DNA of 64,000 nt from positions 169,038-233,037 of the forward strand of contig NZ_JAGIZA010000007.1 of NCBI RefSeq assembly GCF_017813365.1, read 5' to 3'. Below, piece by piece: positions 37,377 to 44,923 of the stretch. The stretch comes from Roseomonas indoligenes (GTDB lineage Bacteria; Pseudomonadota; Alphaproteobacteria; Acetobacterales; Acetobacteraceae). Position numbers and translations under genes: made by a program. The notes beneath the pieces were generated by a model that saw only the letters and a program-made list of their open reading frames with translations, was not told where the DNA came from and did no database searches. Position 1 is the first letter of the stretch. Each line of letters starts with the position of its first letter.

Positions 37377-37689
37377 TGGCCCCCTCCTGCGGGGCGGGAG
37401 CGCCCGCGGGGCTGCCGGCACCGGCGCCGAAACCCGAGATCGTGGCGGGCAGCGGCTTGCGGCGGTCACGGATCAACCGGTCGATCGGGGCCGTGGCCGC
37501 GGTGCCGCGTTCCTCCGCCGCGGCAACGCCGCGGGCCGCATCCGCGGGATCGGCCAGCATGGCCTGCAGGTTGCGCTCGTTCATGCCGGTCGGCTGCCAA
37601 GTGCCGGCGCGGCTGAAGTCGTCGCGCGCGCAGGCCGCCAGCAGAGGGGCGGCCAGCAGGAGGAGGGCCGCGAGGGGAAGCGCGCGCAT
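37366..37689 (-). CDS. Miniature CpaD-like pilus lipoprotein
   Basis: 107 residues. Lipoprotein signal MRALPLAALLLLAAPLLAACARDD (Cys 20). The body contains NERNLQAMLADPADAARGV, matching the N-x-NLAAMVADPxDL-RG signature near the end of CpaD, the lipoprotein that partners the CpaC secretin. Usual CpaD proteins are about 200-250 residues; here only the signature region and a Pro/Ala-rich tail remain. Position between secretin and cpaE is exactly that of cpaD. Either a reduced functional form or a shortened relative. Confidence 0.7.
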   Translation of the reverse strand: MRALPLAALLLLAAPLLAACARDDFSRAGTWQPTGMNERNLQAMLADPADAARGVAAAEERGTAATAPIDRLIRDRRKPLPATISGFGAGAGSPAGAPAPQEGANAR

Positions 37690-37694
37690 CGTCG

Positions 37695-39251
37695 CTATTC
37701 CACCACGAAGCCGGCGTCGAAGCGGGCGCGGATCGGCTCCGGCCGGCCGCCCCGCCGGACCTGTTGCCGCTCCAGGATGCGGTCGAGATCGGAGGCAGGT
37801 CGGAGCCGCTCCGTCGGGGTGCCCAGCGCCTTCGGATCCGAGACGGGGCGGACGAGATAGGGCGTGACGATGATGACCAGCTCCGACTCGTTCCGCTGGA
37901 ACCTATCGGAGCGGAAGAGGGTGCCGAGCACGGGTATGTCGCCCAACCCGCTCAGCCCGCTGTTGGTCGCGTTGCTGTTGCGCTGGAGCAGGCCCGCGAT
38001 GGCGAAGCTCTGGCCGCTGCCCAGTTCCACGCTCGTCTCGGCCCGGCGCACGCGGAGCGCGGGGATGGTGACCACGCCGCTCGAGAGGGGCAGGCTGATC
38101 GCGCCCTCGGTGGAGAGCTCGCTCACCTCCGGGCGCACGCGCAGGTTCAGCCGGTCCGGGCCCATCACCGTGGGGACGAAGGCAAGGGAAACGCCGAACT
38201 GCTTGAACTCGATGCTGATCGTGCTGCCATTGGCGTTGTTGCTGGCGGCCACGGGGATCGGGAACTCGCCACCGGCCAGGAAGCTCGCCACCTCGCCGGA
38301 CTGGGCCGTCAGGTTCGGCTCCGCCAGGATGGTGATCAGCTGGTCGCTCGCCAGCGCGTCGACGACGGCATTGATGTCGAAGCGCGAGGAACTCACGCCA
38401 GCGCCGACGCGCGCGACGGAGTTGGTCCCGCTGAGGCTTCCGGTGATCGCATTCGCCACGCCGCCGGCGATACCCGTTCGCAGGCCGATCAGGAAGTTGT
38501 TGCCGTCATTCGCCAGGGCCTGCCAGTTGAAGCCCAGATCGCGCGAGACCTGGCGCGAGATCTCGGCGACGCGCACCCGCAGGTTCACCTGGAGCGAGGA
38601 GAGCAGCGAGAGCTGGTTCACCAGCCCCGGGCCGTCGCCGACCGCGGCGCGGGCGATTGCCTCCGCGCGCTGGGCGTCCGCCGCGCTCGGCACCGTGCCC
38701 GAGAGCACGAAGCCGTTGCGGCCCGCGGCCTCCACCCGCACGCGCTCGGCGCCGCGCACCATCCGGCGGATCATGCTCTCCACCGCGCTGGCGGAGGGCG
38801 GAGGCGGCGCGGCGGGCGGCGTTCCCGCGCCAGGCATGGCGACGGGCGCCGGCGGGGCGCCGGCCGCGGCAGCACGGCTCGGCGCGACGGTGACGTCGTA
38901 CTCTGCCACCGGCGTGCCATCCTCCGAGGTCGCGATGACGGTCGTGCGCCCGGCGGCGACCGCCATGAGGAAGAGCGTGGTCGGCGAGGCGGGCTGAACC
39001 CGTGCCACCCGCGGGTCGGCGGCAAGCACAGTCAGGGCGGGGCGGGGCAGGGTCATCAGGCGACCTGTCCCGGCCTCCAGGGCGATGGCGAGTGGCACGG
39101 TCGACACCGCGGGCGTCGCCGGGGCAGGCCGAACCATGTCCGCGAAGGGCGAGGGCGCCGAGGCGGGCGGGCGCGGCAGCGTTGCCTGCGCGAGCAGCGG
39201 CGCCGGCAGGAGAAGAAAGGCGGCGAAGGCCCTGGCGAAGGCGGGGGTCAC
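37695..39251 (-). CDS. cpaC: CpaC/RcpA, outer-membrane secretin of the Flp pilus
   Basis: 518 residues. Signal peptide (cleavage near LLAQATL). N-terminal pilus/BON-like part: GTGRLMTLPRPALTVLAADPRVARV and ADAQRAEAIARAAVGDG; Pro/Ala linker at about 130-155. C-terminal secretin domain with VAEISRQVSRDLGFNWQAL, LAEPNLTAQSGEVASFLAGGEFPIPV and GLSGLGDIPVLGTLFRSDRFQRNESELVIIVTP-type blocks. Forms the gated ring for the pilus. Five bases before the cpaD-like gene; its start overlaps the cpaB stop. Confidence 0.95.
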   Translation of the reverse strand: MTPAFARAFAAFLLLPAPLLAQATLPRPPASAPSPFADMVRPAPATPAVSTVPLAIALEAGTGRLMTLPRPALTVLAADPRVARVQPASPTTLFLMAVAAGRTTVIATSEDGTPVAEYDVTVAPSRAAAAGAPPAPVAMPGAGTPPAAPPPPSASAVESMIRRMVRGAERVRVEAAGRNGFVLSGTVPSAADAQRAEAIARAAVGDGPGLVNQLSLLSSLQVNLRVRVAEISRQVSRDLGFNWQALANDGNNFLIGLRTGIAGGVANAITGSLSGTNSVARVGAGVSSSRFDINAVVDALASDQLITILAEPNLTAQSGEVASFLAGGEFPIPVAASNNANGSTISIEFKQFGVSLAFVPTVMGPDRLNLRVRPEVSELSTEGAISLPLSSGVVTIPALRVRRAETSVELGSGQSFAIAGLLQRNSNATNSGLSGLGDIPVLGTLFRSDRFQRNESELVIIVTPYLVRPVSDPKALGTPTERLRPASDLDRILERQQVRRGGRPEPIRARFDAGFVVE

Positions 39252-40087
39252 CGGAACACCACTTCCCTCTTCTCGTCGCCCTGAATCACCTGCATGCGCG
39301 CCCCCTGCGATACCGCGCCCGCCCCAAGGGCGGGCGACACGTCGGCCCCGAAGATCGGTCCCCCCATTGCGACCGTCTCCTGCATTGCCTCCATGGCCCG
39401 CACGGTAAGCGAGATTCGCCCGAGTCGGGTGGCGACGGCAACTCGTTCCGCCTGCTCACCGGTCACTTCCAGGGTGACGGTGCGGGCCACCCGCTCGGCA
39501 CCCGGCTCCGCGCCGATCGTGCCCTGGGTGAACTGCTGGTCCACCGCGATGACGCGCAGGTCGGAAAGCACCGTCTCGCCGATCACGCGGCGGCCGAGCG
39601 GCGCGTCGGTGGCCGCTAGTTCCTGCGTCAGGATCAGGTCCACCTGATCGCCCGGCCAGATCAGGCCCGCCGTGCCGGTCACCACATCCACGCCGACCGA
39701 GATGGCGCGGTAGCCCGGGCGCAGCACGCCCGCCAGGAAGCCGCGGTCACGCGGGCGCAGCACGGCGTCGCGCGGGATGATCTGTCCCGATTCCAGGTAG
39801 CGGCGCAGCAGGCCGCCCTGCAACTCCTGCCGGGCTTCCTCGGGGGCAGCGCCGGGTGGGGTGGCATCGGGTGCGACCTCGCGCACCGTCAGGTCCGCAT
39901 CCTTGATCAGAGTGCCGGCAGCCAGAGGGCGGGCGGCGGCGAGAATGCGGATTCGGGCGGGCGGGGCTGGGGCGGGCGCCTCGGCCACTGGGGGTGGCGC
40001 CGAAGGTGCGAACATTTGCAGGGCCAGGGCCCCTAGGCCGATCGCGGAGAGCAGAAGGGAGATGATGACGAGAAGGCGGAGGTACAT
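39248..40087 (-). CDS. cpaB: CpaB/RcpC, SAF-domain pilus assembly protein
   Basis: 279 residues. N-terminal membrane helix (LRLLVIISLLLSAIGLGALALQM), Pro/Ala linker, then the SAF domain ILAAARPLAAGTLIKDADLTVREV and GYRAISVGVDVVTGTAGLIWPGDQVDLILT, which is diagnostic of CpaB. Periplasmic partner of the secretin. It overlaps cpaC by four bases and follows cpaA after three. Confidence 0.93.
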   Translation of the reverse strand: MYLRLLVIISLLLSAIGLGALALQMFAPSAPPPVAEAPAPAPPARIRILAAARPLAAGTLIKDADLTVREVAPDATPPGAAPEEARQELQGGLLRRYLESGQIIPRDAVLRPRDRGFLAGVLRPGYRAISVGVDVVTGTAGLIWPGDQVDLILTQELAATDAPLGRRVIGETVLSDLRVIAVDQQFTQGTIGAEPGAERVARTVTLEVTGEQAERVAVATRLGRISLTVRAMEAMQETVAMGGPIFGADVSPALGAGAVSQGARMQVIQGDEKREVVFR

Positions 40088-40090
40088 GGC

Positions 40091-40588
40091 CTACATGCCC
40101 TGCTGTCCGAGCAGCACGAGCGCGCCGCCCGCCGCGATGGCCACTGCATAGGGCAGTGGGGCGCGGCGCCGGATGCGCCAAGCCTCGACGGCGAGGACGC
40201 GCCTCAGCAGGCTACTGCCGGCTTCGGGGTGAGGCGCAACCCTGGCCGCTGCGATGTAGCCGATGCCCAGTAAGCCGCCAGCAAGGATTGTCGACACGAG
40301 GAAGTCCCAAACCATCGACGGCGGGAGGGCAGCAGCGAAGGCACCGGCGAGTTTGACATCACCGCCGCCGAGGAGACCGCCCATGGCAAGGCAGAAAAGC
40401 GCACAGAAGAGAAGAAGGGCCGCGCCCAGGGACCCCAGCGTGGCCATCCAGCCGGATGGCAGGCGTAGAGCAAGGGCGACAAGCAGTAGCGCCAGGCAGA
40501 GGCTGTCAGGGATCAGCCGAGTGGCAACGTCCCGCCATACCGCGGCCATGAGGAGGCCCAACGCGAGGGAAGTTAGGACGGCTGTCAT
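40091..40588 (-). CDS. cpaA: CpaA/TadV, prepilin peptidase
   Basis: 165 residues, polytopic. Type IV prepilin peptidase aspartates: D20 in WRDVATRLIPD and D77 in GGGDVKL (GxGD motif at 74-78). It is the short, methylase-less form typical of tad loci. It cleaves the Flp prepilin and the TadE/TadG pseudopilins after a Gly. It lies 88 bp downstream of the pilin gene. Confidence 0.93.
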   Translation of the reverse strand: MTAVLTSLALGLLMAAVWRDVATRLIPDSLCLALLLVALALRLPSGWMATLGSLGAALLLFCALFCLAMGGLLGGGDVKLAGAFAAALPPSMVWDFLVSTILAGGLLGIGYIAAARVAPHPEAGSSLLRRVLAVEAWRIRRRAPLPYAVAIAAGGALVLLGQQGM

Positions 40589-40676
40589 GGACGGAATGGT
40601 TCAGCCTCTCCCGATGCAGCGTCCTTGGGGCCCGGCGGCGTGCCGATTGGCGTACCGCCGGGTCCTTGAGCCCGCA

Positions 40677-40844
40677 CTAGCCGAAAATGCTGGCGAACTT
40701 CGAAGAGATCGTAGTGCCCAGCGTCACTGCTGCGGCGCTGACCGCAATCACGATGCCGACCGCAAGGACGGCGTACTCGGCTGCCGTCACGCCTTTGCGG
40801 TTGCGAAGGGTGGCCAGAACGAGCGGCCTGATATGATCCAGCAT
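40677..40844 (-). CDS. Flp-type major pilin (Flp/Fap family)
   Basis: 55 residues: a basic start MLDHIRPLVLATLRNRKG, then VTAAEYAVLAVGIVIAVSAA, then a short polar tail SSKFASIFG. Cleavage is expected after Gly18, leaving Glu at +5 followed by Tyr, exactly the Flp motif G/xxxxEY. AAGGAGG lies four bases before the ATG. The gene is first in the minus-strand tad operon, as expected for the pilin, and an AT-rich promoter region precedes it. Confidence 0.95.
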   Translation of the reverse strand: MLDHIRPLVLATLRNRKGVTAAEYAVLAVGIVIAVSAAAVTLGTTISSKFASIFG

Positions 40845-40888
40845 GGGGCCTCCTTGGATTGAGTGCGACGTCTAGATATCGCGGGGAA

Positions 40889-40916
40889 ATTGTAGACCAC
40901 CCGCGCATGTAAAAAA
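40889..40916 (-). promoter_or_regulatory. Candidate promoter of the tad operon
   Basis: On the minus strand TACAAT (40894-40889) is a good -10 match, 45 bp before the pilin ATG; 16 bp upstream is TTTTTT (40916-40911) within CTTTTTTACATG, a poor -35. The 40860-40960 stretch is the most AT-rich DNA of the locus. The same gap must also serve the divergent TadE-like gene at 41034. Confidence 0.35.
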
Positions 40917-41033
40917 GAGTTGGACAGATTAAGTTTCGCTCAACTGCAGGTTGTTGTAAAGCGAGTGCCGGTTGGAGGGACTGTGACCAAGACAGGCTTC
41001 AGGCAGCTTCCGGCATGAATCCGGCGAAAACTC

Positions 41034-41531
41034 ATGCTGGGCAGTAGGTTAGCTCGGCTTTCCCACCTCGGCGATGCGGGCCGGGCTGCCTGCCGCCCCT
41101 CGCTTTCGGGCCAGGCCTGGGCCGCATGGCGCAGCCGTCGCGGCGCGACGGCTCTGGAATTTGCCTTCACCGGCGTCCTGCTCCTGGCCCTGCTCGTCGG
41201 TATCCTGCAGGTCGGCCGCTACCTGACCACCCTGGCCGCCGTCCGGACCGTGGCGGCCGATGCGGTGCGCCTCACCATTCTCCGGGGATCGGCCAACCTG
41301 AATGCGGGGGCCGCCGCCTGCAGCAACCTGTCTGGCAACCTCACCGGCGCGAATGCCAGGGCGTCGGTGCTGCAGGGTTCCGCCCTCTCCGTCGTGCTCA
41401 GCGGCTGCGCCACCAGTTCCGGCGTGACGACCGTGACCGTGACCGTGACCTATCCCTTCACCTACAGCATCCCGCTTGTCCCCGGCGGCACGCTCCAACT
41501 CCGTGAGACGGCGACGGCCATCATCACCTAG
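41034..41531 (+). CDS. TadE-like minor pilin, divergent copy
   Basis: 165 residues. A 35-residue basic leader, then RRGATALEFAFTGVLLLALLVGILQVGRYL, the TadE motif with Gly-(xxxx)-Glu cleavage and one hydrophobic helix. The extracytoplasmic part is Ser/Thr/Ala-rich with two Cys (AACSN, SGCATS) and ends in beta-like VTVTVTYPFTYSIPLVPGG. Transcribed away from the pilin operon. Its stop overlaps the stop of the glycosyltransferase gene on the other strand by eight bases. Confidence 0.85.
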   Translation: MLGSRLARLSHLGDAGRAACRPSLSGQAWAAWRSRRGATALEFAFTGVLLLALLVGILQVGRYLTTLAAVRTVAADAVRLTILRGSANLNAGAAACSNLSGNLTGANARASVLQGSALSVVLSGCATSSGVTTVTVTVTYPFTYSIPLVPGGTLQLRETATAIIT

Positions 41532-42768
41532 GGGCGACGTCTTCCGACAGGGCCCGGCGCAGGACGACGACGAAGAGCGCAACCGTGACGAGGGGCGCCA
41601 CCGGGATCCCGGCGGCGCTGGCCAGGCTGCGCGAGACGAGGGGCAGGAGGAAAGCGGCGCCGAGGATCGTCTTCTCCCAGGGGAGGAATCCCCCTGCCCG
41701 CAGGGCCGCCGAGGCAACATAGGCCAGGGGCACGGCCAGGATCAGCAGGTCGTAGTCGAGCAGGAAGGGACTGGTGAGCGCCCCGCCGGCGGCGATTGCC
41801 GCGACGAGCGCCGTACCCTCCACGCGGCGGCGCGCCAGCATCGCGGCCGACACCGCCACGCCGACTGCCGCGACTCCCTGCACCGCGTAGGCGCCAGGGA
41901 CCGGGGCGCCCAGCAGGCGGGCTGCCGCGAAGGGCGAAACCATCTTCGCGGGCCCGATCAGGTCCATCTCCAACGCCGCGCGCGCGAGCGGCACCCCGGC
42001 CAAGAAGGCCCGCCACGTCTCCGCCCCGAACAGGAGGAGGGAGGCCAGGAGCAGGGCGGACAGCGAGGCGGCCGCGGCGACGAAGGCCTGCCAGCGCCCC
42101 GCGGCGGCGAGGACGACGGGCGCCAGCAAGGCTAGGTGCGGCTTGAAGCCGAGCAGCCCGATGCAGATCCCCGCCACCGCTGGCCGCCGGTCCAGCATGC
42201 AGGCCGCGACAGCGAAAAGGGCAGTGGTGAGAAAGGCGTTCTGCCCGTGGCCAAGGGTCAGGAATACGGCGGGAAAGGCGAGGCTTGCCAGCCTTCCCCA
42301 CCCGTGCGGGAGGAGCGGGCGCAGCGCGCACCAGTAACCGGTACCCGTTGCCGCGAGCCAGACAGCCAGGGCAGGAAGGTAGGGCAGGGTGGCGAGGGGC
42401 AGGACGAGGAGAAGGAAAACCGGCGGGTAGAAGAAGGCGGCATAATCCACCGCGGCGCCCGCGATGCGGCGCTGCGCCGCCGCATGCGCCGCGACGCTGT
42501 AGGCTTCCGCTGGTCCGGCATGGAGCGCGAGGTCGGAGGCGGCGTAGAAGCTCAGGAAGTCGGTCCCGATCGCCTTTCCCTGGGGGTCGAGCATGCTGCC
42601 CGTCGCCGCGATCCAGCCTACCGCCAGTCCAAGGAAGAGCAGGAAGGCGGCGAGAAGGACGCGGCACCAGGCCCGCGCACGGTCAGGCGTGAGCCAGGCG
42701 GCGTCACGCAGGGCCAGGATGGCCCGACGGGGCTGGCCCGCGGCCTCAGTGTAGCCGCAGTTCGACAC
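41524..42768 (-). CDS. GT87 (DUF2029)-family membrane glycosyltransferase
   Basis: 414 residues, about 10 helices. GT-C fold signs: GTDFLSFYAASDLALHAGPAEAYS after the first helix (acidic catalytic loop), YAAFFYPPVFLLLVLPLATLPY, LGHGQNAFLTTALFA, GLLGFKPHLALLAP, and SPFLLDYDLLILAVPLAY. GT87 enzymes such as PimE transfer mannose from polyprenyl phosphate on the periplasmic side. Start is uncertain: GTG at 42768 is taken because it is the nearest start before the homologous part, overlapping tadE by 23 bases. Embedded between pseudopilin genes, so pilin or pseudopilin glycosylation is a reasonable inference. Confidence 0.85.
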   Translation of the reverse strand: MSNCGYTEAAGQPRRAILALRDAAWLTPDRARAWCRVLLAAFLLFLGLAVGWIAATGSMLDPQGKAIGTDFLSFYAASDLALHAGPAEAYSVAAHAAAQRRIAGAAVDYAAFFYPPVFLLLVLPLATLPYLPALAVWLAATGTGYWCALRPLLPHGWGRLASLAFPAVFLTLGHGQNAFLTTALFAVAACMLDRRPAVAGICIGLLGFKPHLALLAPVVLAAAGRWQAFVAAAASLSALLLASLLLFGAETWRAFLAGVPLARAALEMDLIGPAKMVSPFAAARLLGAPVPGAYAVQGVAAVGVAVSAAMLARRRVEGTALVAAIAAGGALTSPFLLDYDLLILAVPLAYVASAALRAGGFLPWEKTILGAAFLLPLVSRSLASAAGIPVAPLVTVALFVVVLRRALSEDVAPR

Positions 42769-43201
42769 GGCCGCTGAGGGTTGGGCGCGAGAGGAGAAGA
42801 TAGCTGCTGAAGGGCGAGATCGACTGGAAGGGCTGGGTGACGACAATCGAGATGTAGCCGATGGGTGCCTGCAGGGTGGAACCCATCAGGCAGCTCCCGG
42901 CCGTGCAGTCGATGGCGGCACCGTTGTCACACTTGCAGGTCATCTGGGGAGAGGAGACGGTGACGTTCTGCCAGCCGCTGAGCTGCCCCAGCACGGTGTT
43001 CGTGATCCCGGCCGTGTCCTGCGGCTTGGCATAGGCGTATTGCGCGCCGGCCCGCGCCGCCATCTCCAGCCGCGTGCTGCGCCACATGGCATTGGCCACG
43101 TCGTACATGCTGAACAGCAGGAGGAGCAGCACCGGCGCGATAAGGGCGAATTCCACGGCGCCGATGCCGCGGCGGTCCAGGCGGCTGAGCAGGCGGCGCA
43201 C
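42746..43201 (-). CDS. tadE: TadE-family pseudopilin
   Basis: 151 residues from GTG at 43201 (MRRLLSRLDRRG). RRGIGAVEFALIAPVLLLLLFSMYDVANAM is the TadE prepilin-like segment: cleavage after Gly, Glu five residues on, one membrane helix. The exposed part has a four-Cys cluster (C89, C91, C99, C104: TCKCDNGAAIDCTAGSC) that probably forms disulfides; similar clusters occur in other alphaproteobacterial TadE proteins as I recall them. It starts five bases after tadG ends. Confidence 0.88.
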   Translation of the reverse strand: MRRLLSRLDRRGIGAVEFALIAPVLLLLLFSMYDVANAMWRSTRLEMAARAGAQYAYAKPQDTAGITNTVLGQLSGWQNVTVSSPQMTCKCDNGAAIDCTAGSCLMGSTLQAPIGYISIVVTQPFQSISPFSSYLLLSRPTLSGRVELRLH

Positions 43202-43206
43202 CGGCG

Positions 43207-44538
43207 CTACTCCACCAGCCGCACCACGCGCGTGGCGGGCACGCCGGTGCGGAAAAGGGGGCAGCTGGAAACGTCGAAGCGGAAGTTGGACAGGCTGCCG
43301 ATCTCGATGGCGCCGCCGACCAGGGCGAGGCAATTGGCGTTGCTGCTGGAACTGAGGCTCCCGATTTTCACGTAGGAGTTCGGGAAGTACACGCCGCCGG
43401 CGAGATTGAAGGACGACACGCTCTGCAGGCTGAGGTTCGGGAAGAGCGTGTTGCCCATGGGGCCGCCGGGCGAGCGATAGAACAGGATTCCGTCGAGAGC
43501 CGAGTCGTCATTGTTCGTGGCCGGCGCGGTCATGGTGACGCTTGAGACACTGCCGATGCTCAGATTCCCGGGATTGTTGCCCCGGAACACGAAGGTGCAG
43601 CCGTTGCAGGTGATGTTCGAGAGGCTGGCGACCGTGAGGGATGCGTTCTGGAACACATAGGTGCCCGGCGACAGGTTGGCCGCGAACACGTTGCCGAGGA
43701 GGATGTCGTTGCAATAGGCCCTCGTCAGGCCTGTCGGCTGGATCGTTCCCACGACGCCCAGCAGGTTCGGCATGCAGGACGCGCCGCTCACCGTCGGGAA
43801 GGCCTTGCTGTCCAGCCCGGCATAGGGGTTGGCCACGGGCGGCGCGTGCTCCTGGTAGCCGTCGCTGAAGCGCCAGCGCGTGTTGTTGCAGCCGTTGCAT
43901 GTGCCGAAGCTGACCACGGCGCGGGCGACGACCGAGCTGTTCGATTGCGGGATGACCACCGAGGCCCCCGGTGCATTGGACCCGATGGCGCAGGCCGAGG
44001 CCTGGAAGGCGCTGGAGTTCTGGATCGTCAGCGTTGCCGTCAGGGCGAGGATGCAGACGGGCGTGGTGCCGTGGAGGTAGGAGACCGCGCGCGCCCTGGC
44101 CTCCACCGCGTTCCGCCGCATGAAGGCGCGGCTCAGGATGATCGGAACCTGTTTCCGGACGCTCACCTCAAAGGCATAGGGGTTGCCGGCCATCGAGCCG
44201 GAGAGCGGCGGACTGCTCACCGTCACTTCGCCTGTGGCAAAGCCGTTCCGCCCTGCCACTTCCACCCCGGCCGCCAGCGCAGCGGTCCGCCCACGGAACA
44301 GATAGGCTGAGGCGGCCGCCATGGCGGACACGTCCGCGGCACCCTGCGAATCCTGAAGAGCGAGGTAATAGCGCGCCCCCTCGGTCGCGAGGCCGGCCAT
44401 GCCGATGAGAACGGATCCGCAGACGGCAACGATGGCCGCGGCATTGCCGCGACGGCATCGCAGGAAGTCCCGTGCAGTCGATAGGGGGCGCTGGAACAGA
44501 CCGGCATCAGACGGCGCGGAGCCGAAGAAGCGAGGCAT
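43207..44538 (-). CDS. tadG: TadG-like pilus protein with a Ser/Asn/Gly-rich repeat domain
   Basis: 443 residues. The TadG N-terminal part is clear: RRGNAAAIVAVCGSVLIGMAGLATEGARYYLALQ, then QGAADVSAMAAASAYLFRG. The rest (from about 150) is not the von Willebrand A domain of many TadG proteins. It is a Ser/Asn/Gly/Val-rich region with short repeating strands (ASLTVASLSNITCNGCTFVF, NLSIGSVSSVTM, NLSLQSVSSFNL, SYVKIGSLSSSSN, AIEIGSLSNFRF) and two CNGC motifs, suggestive of a beta-solenoid or adhesin-like fold on the periplasmic or surface side. First gene of the tadG-tadE-GT87 unit. Confidence 0.85.
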   Translation of the reverse strand: MPRFFGSAPSDAGLFQRPLSTARDFLRCRRGNAAAIVAVCGSVLIGMAGLATEGARYYLALQDSQGAADVSAMAAASAYLFRGRTAALAAGVEVAGRNGFATGEVTVSSPPLSGSMAGNPYAFEVSVRKQVPIILSRAFMRRNAVEARARAVSYLHGTTPVCILALTATLTIQNSSAFQASACAIGSNAPGASVVIPQSNSSVVARAVVSFGTCNGCNNTRWRFSDGYQEHAPPVANPYAGLDSKAFPTVSGASCMPNLLGVVGTIQPTGLTRAYCNDILLGNVFAANLSPGTYVFQNASLTVASLSNITCNGCTFVFRGNNPGNLSIGSVSSVTMTAPATNNDDSALDGILFYRSPGGPMGNTLFPNLSLQSVSSFNLAGGVYFPNSYVKIGSLSSSSNANCLALVGGAIEIGSLSNFRFDVSSCPLFRTGVPATRVVRLVE

Positions 44539-44882
44539 CCTCGACGGAGCTGTCTAGACGAGGGAAGTCTGAGTATGCACGAGCCTGATCTCCCCAGCGC
44601 TTCATAAGGGGCCGTTGTGCCCGGCTCAAACACGGGGCCAGCACATATACGGCCAAAATCGTTTTGTGCAATCTATGGTTGCAAATGGTCCTGCGGTTAG
44701 CAAGTCCGGGCCGGAAATCTGACTTGGGGCGGAGCACGTCCGAAGCTGGCCTTTCTTTGTTGCACATGGCCGATCCGTGACGGCACGTCTGCCGGGCCTG
44801 CCGCTTTGAGGCACACTCCAACCGGGCATCACTTGAAGTGACGGAACTCGGGCTGCAGTGATCGTGAACTCTTGTCGTTCTT
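44539..44882. other. Non-coding divergent promoter region
   Basis: About 385 bp separates tadG from the dehydrogenase gene. G+C is lower than average (CATATACGGCCAAAATCG; GTTTTGTGCAATCTATGG). No supported gene; the open frame on the minus strand has no recognisable content. It must hold promoters for both flanking units. I see no clear sigma-70 pair. Confidence 0.5.
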
Positions 44883-44900
44883 GCGATACAGATGTAATTC
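44883..44900 (-). promoter_or_regulatory. Candidate SorC operator upstream of the dehydrogenase gene
   Basis: Read on the minus strand this is GAATTACATCTGTATCGC. Its first 15 bases match GAATTACAnnTGTnT found in the sorC-ugpB gap at 48555. It lies 24 bp before the dehydrogenase ATG, a position suited to repression or leader control. Confidence 0.45.
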
Positions 44901-44923
44901 GGAGCAAACGGGAGTGAGGCACC

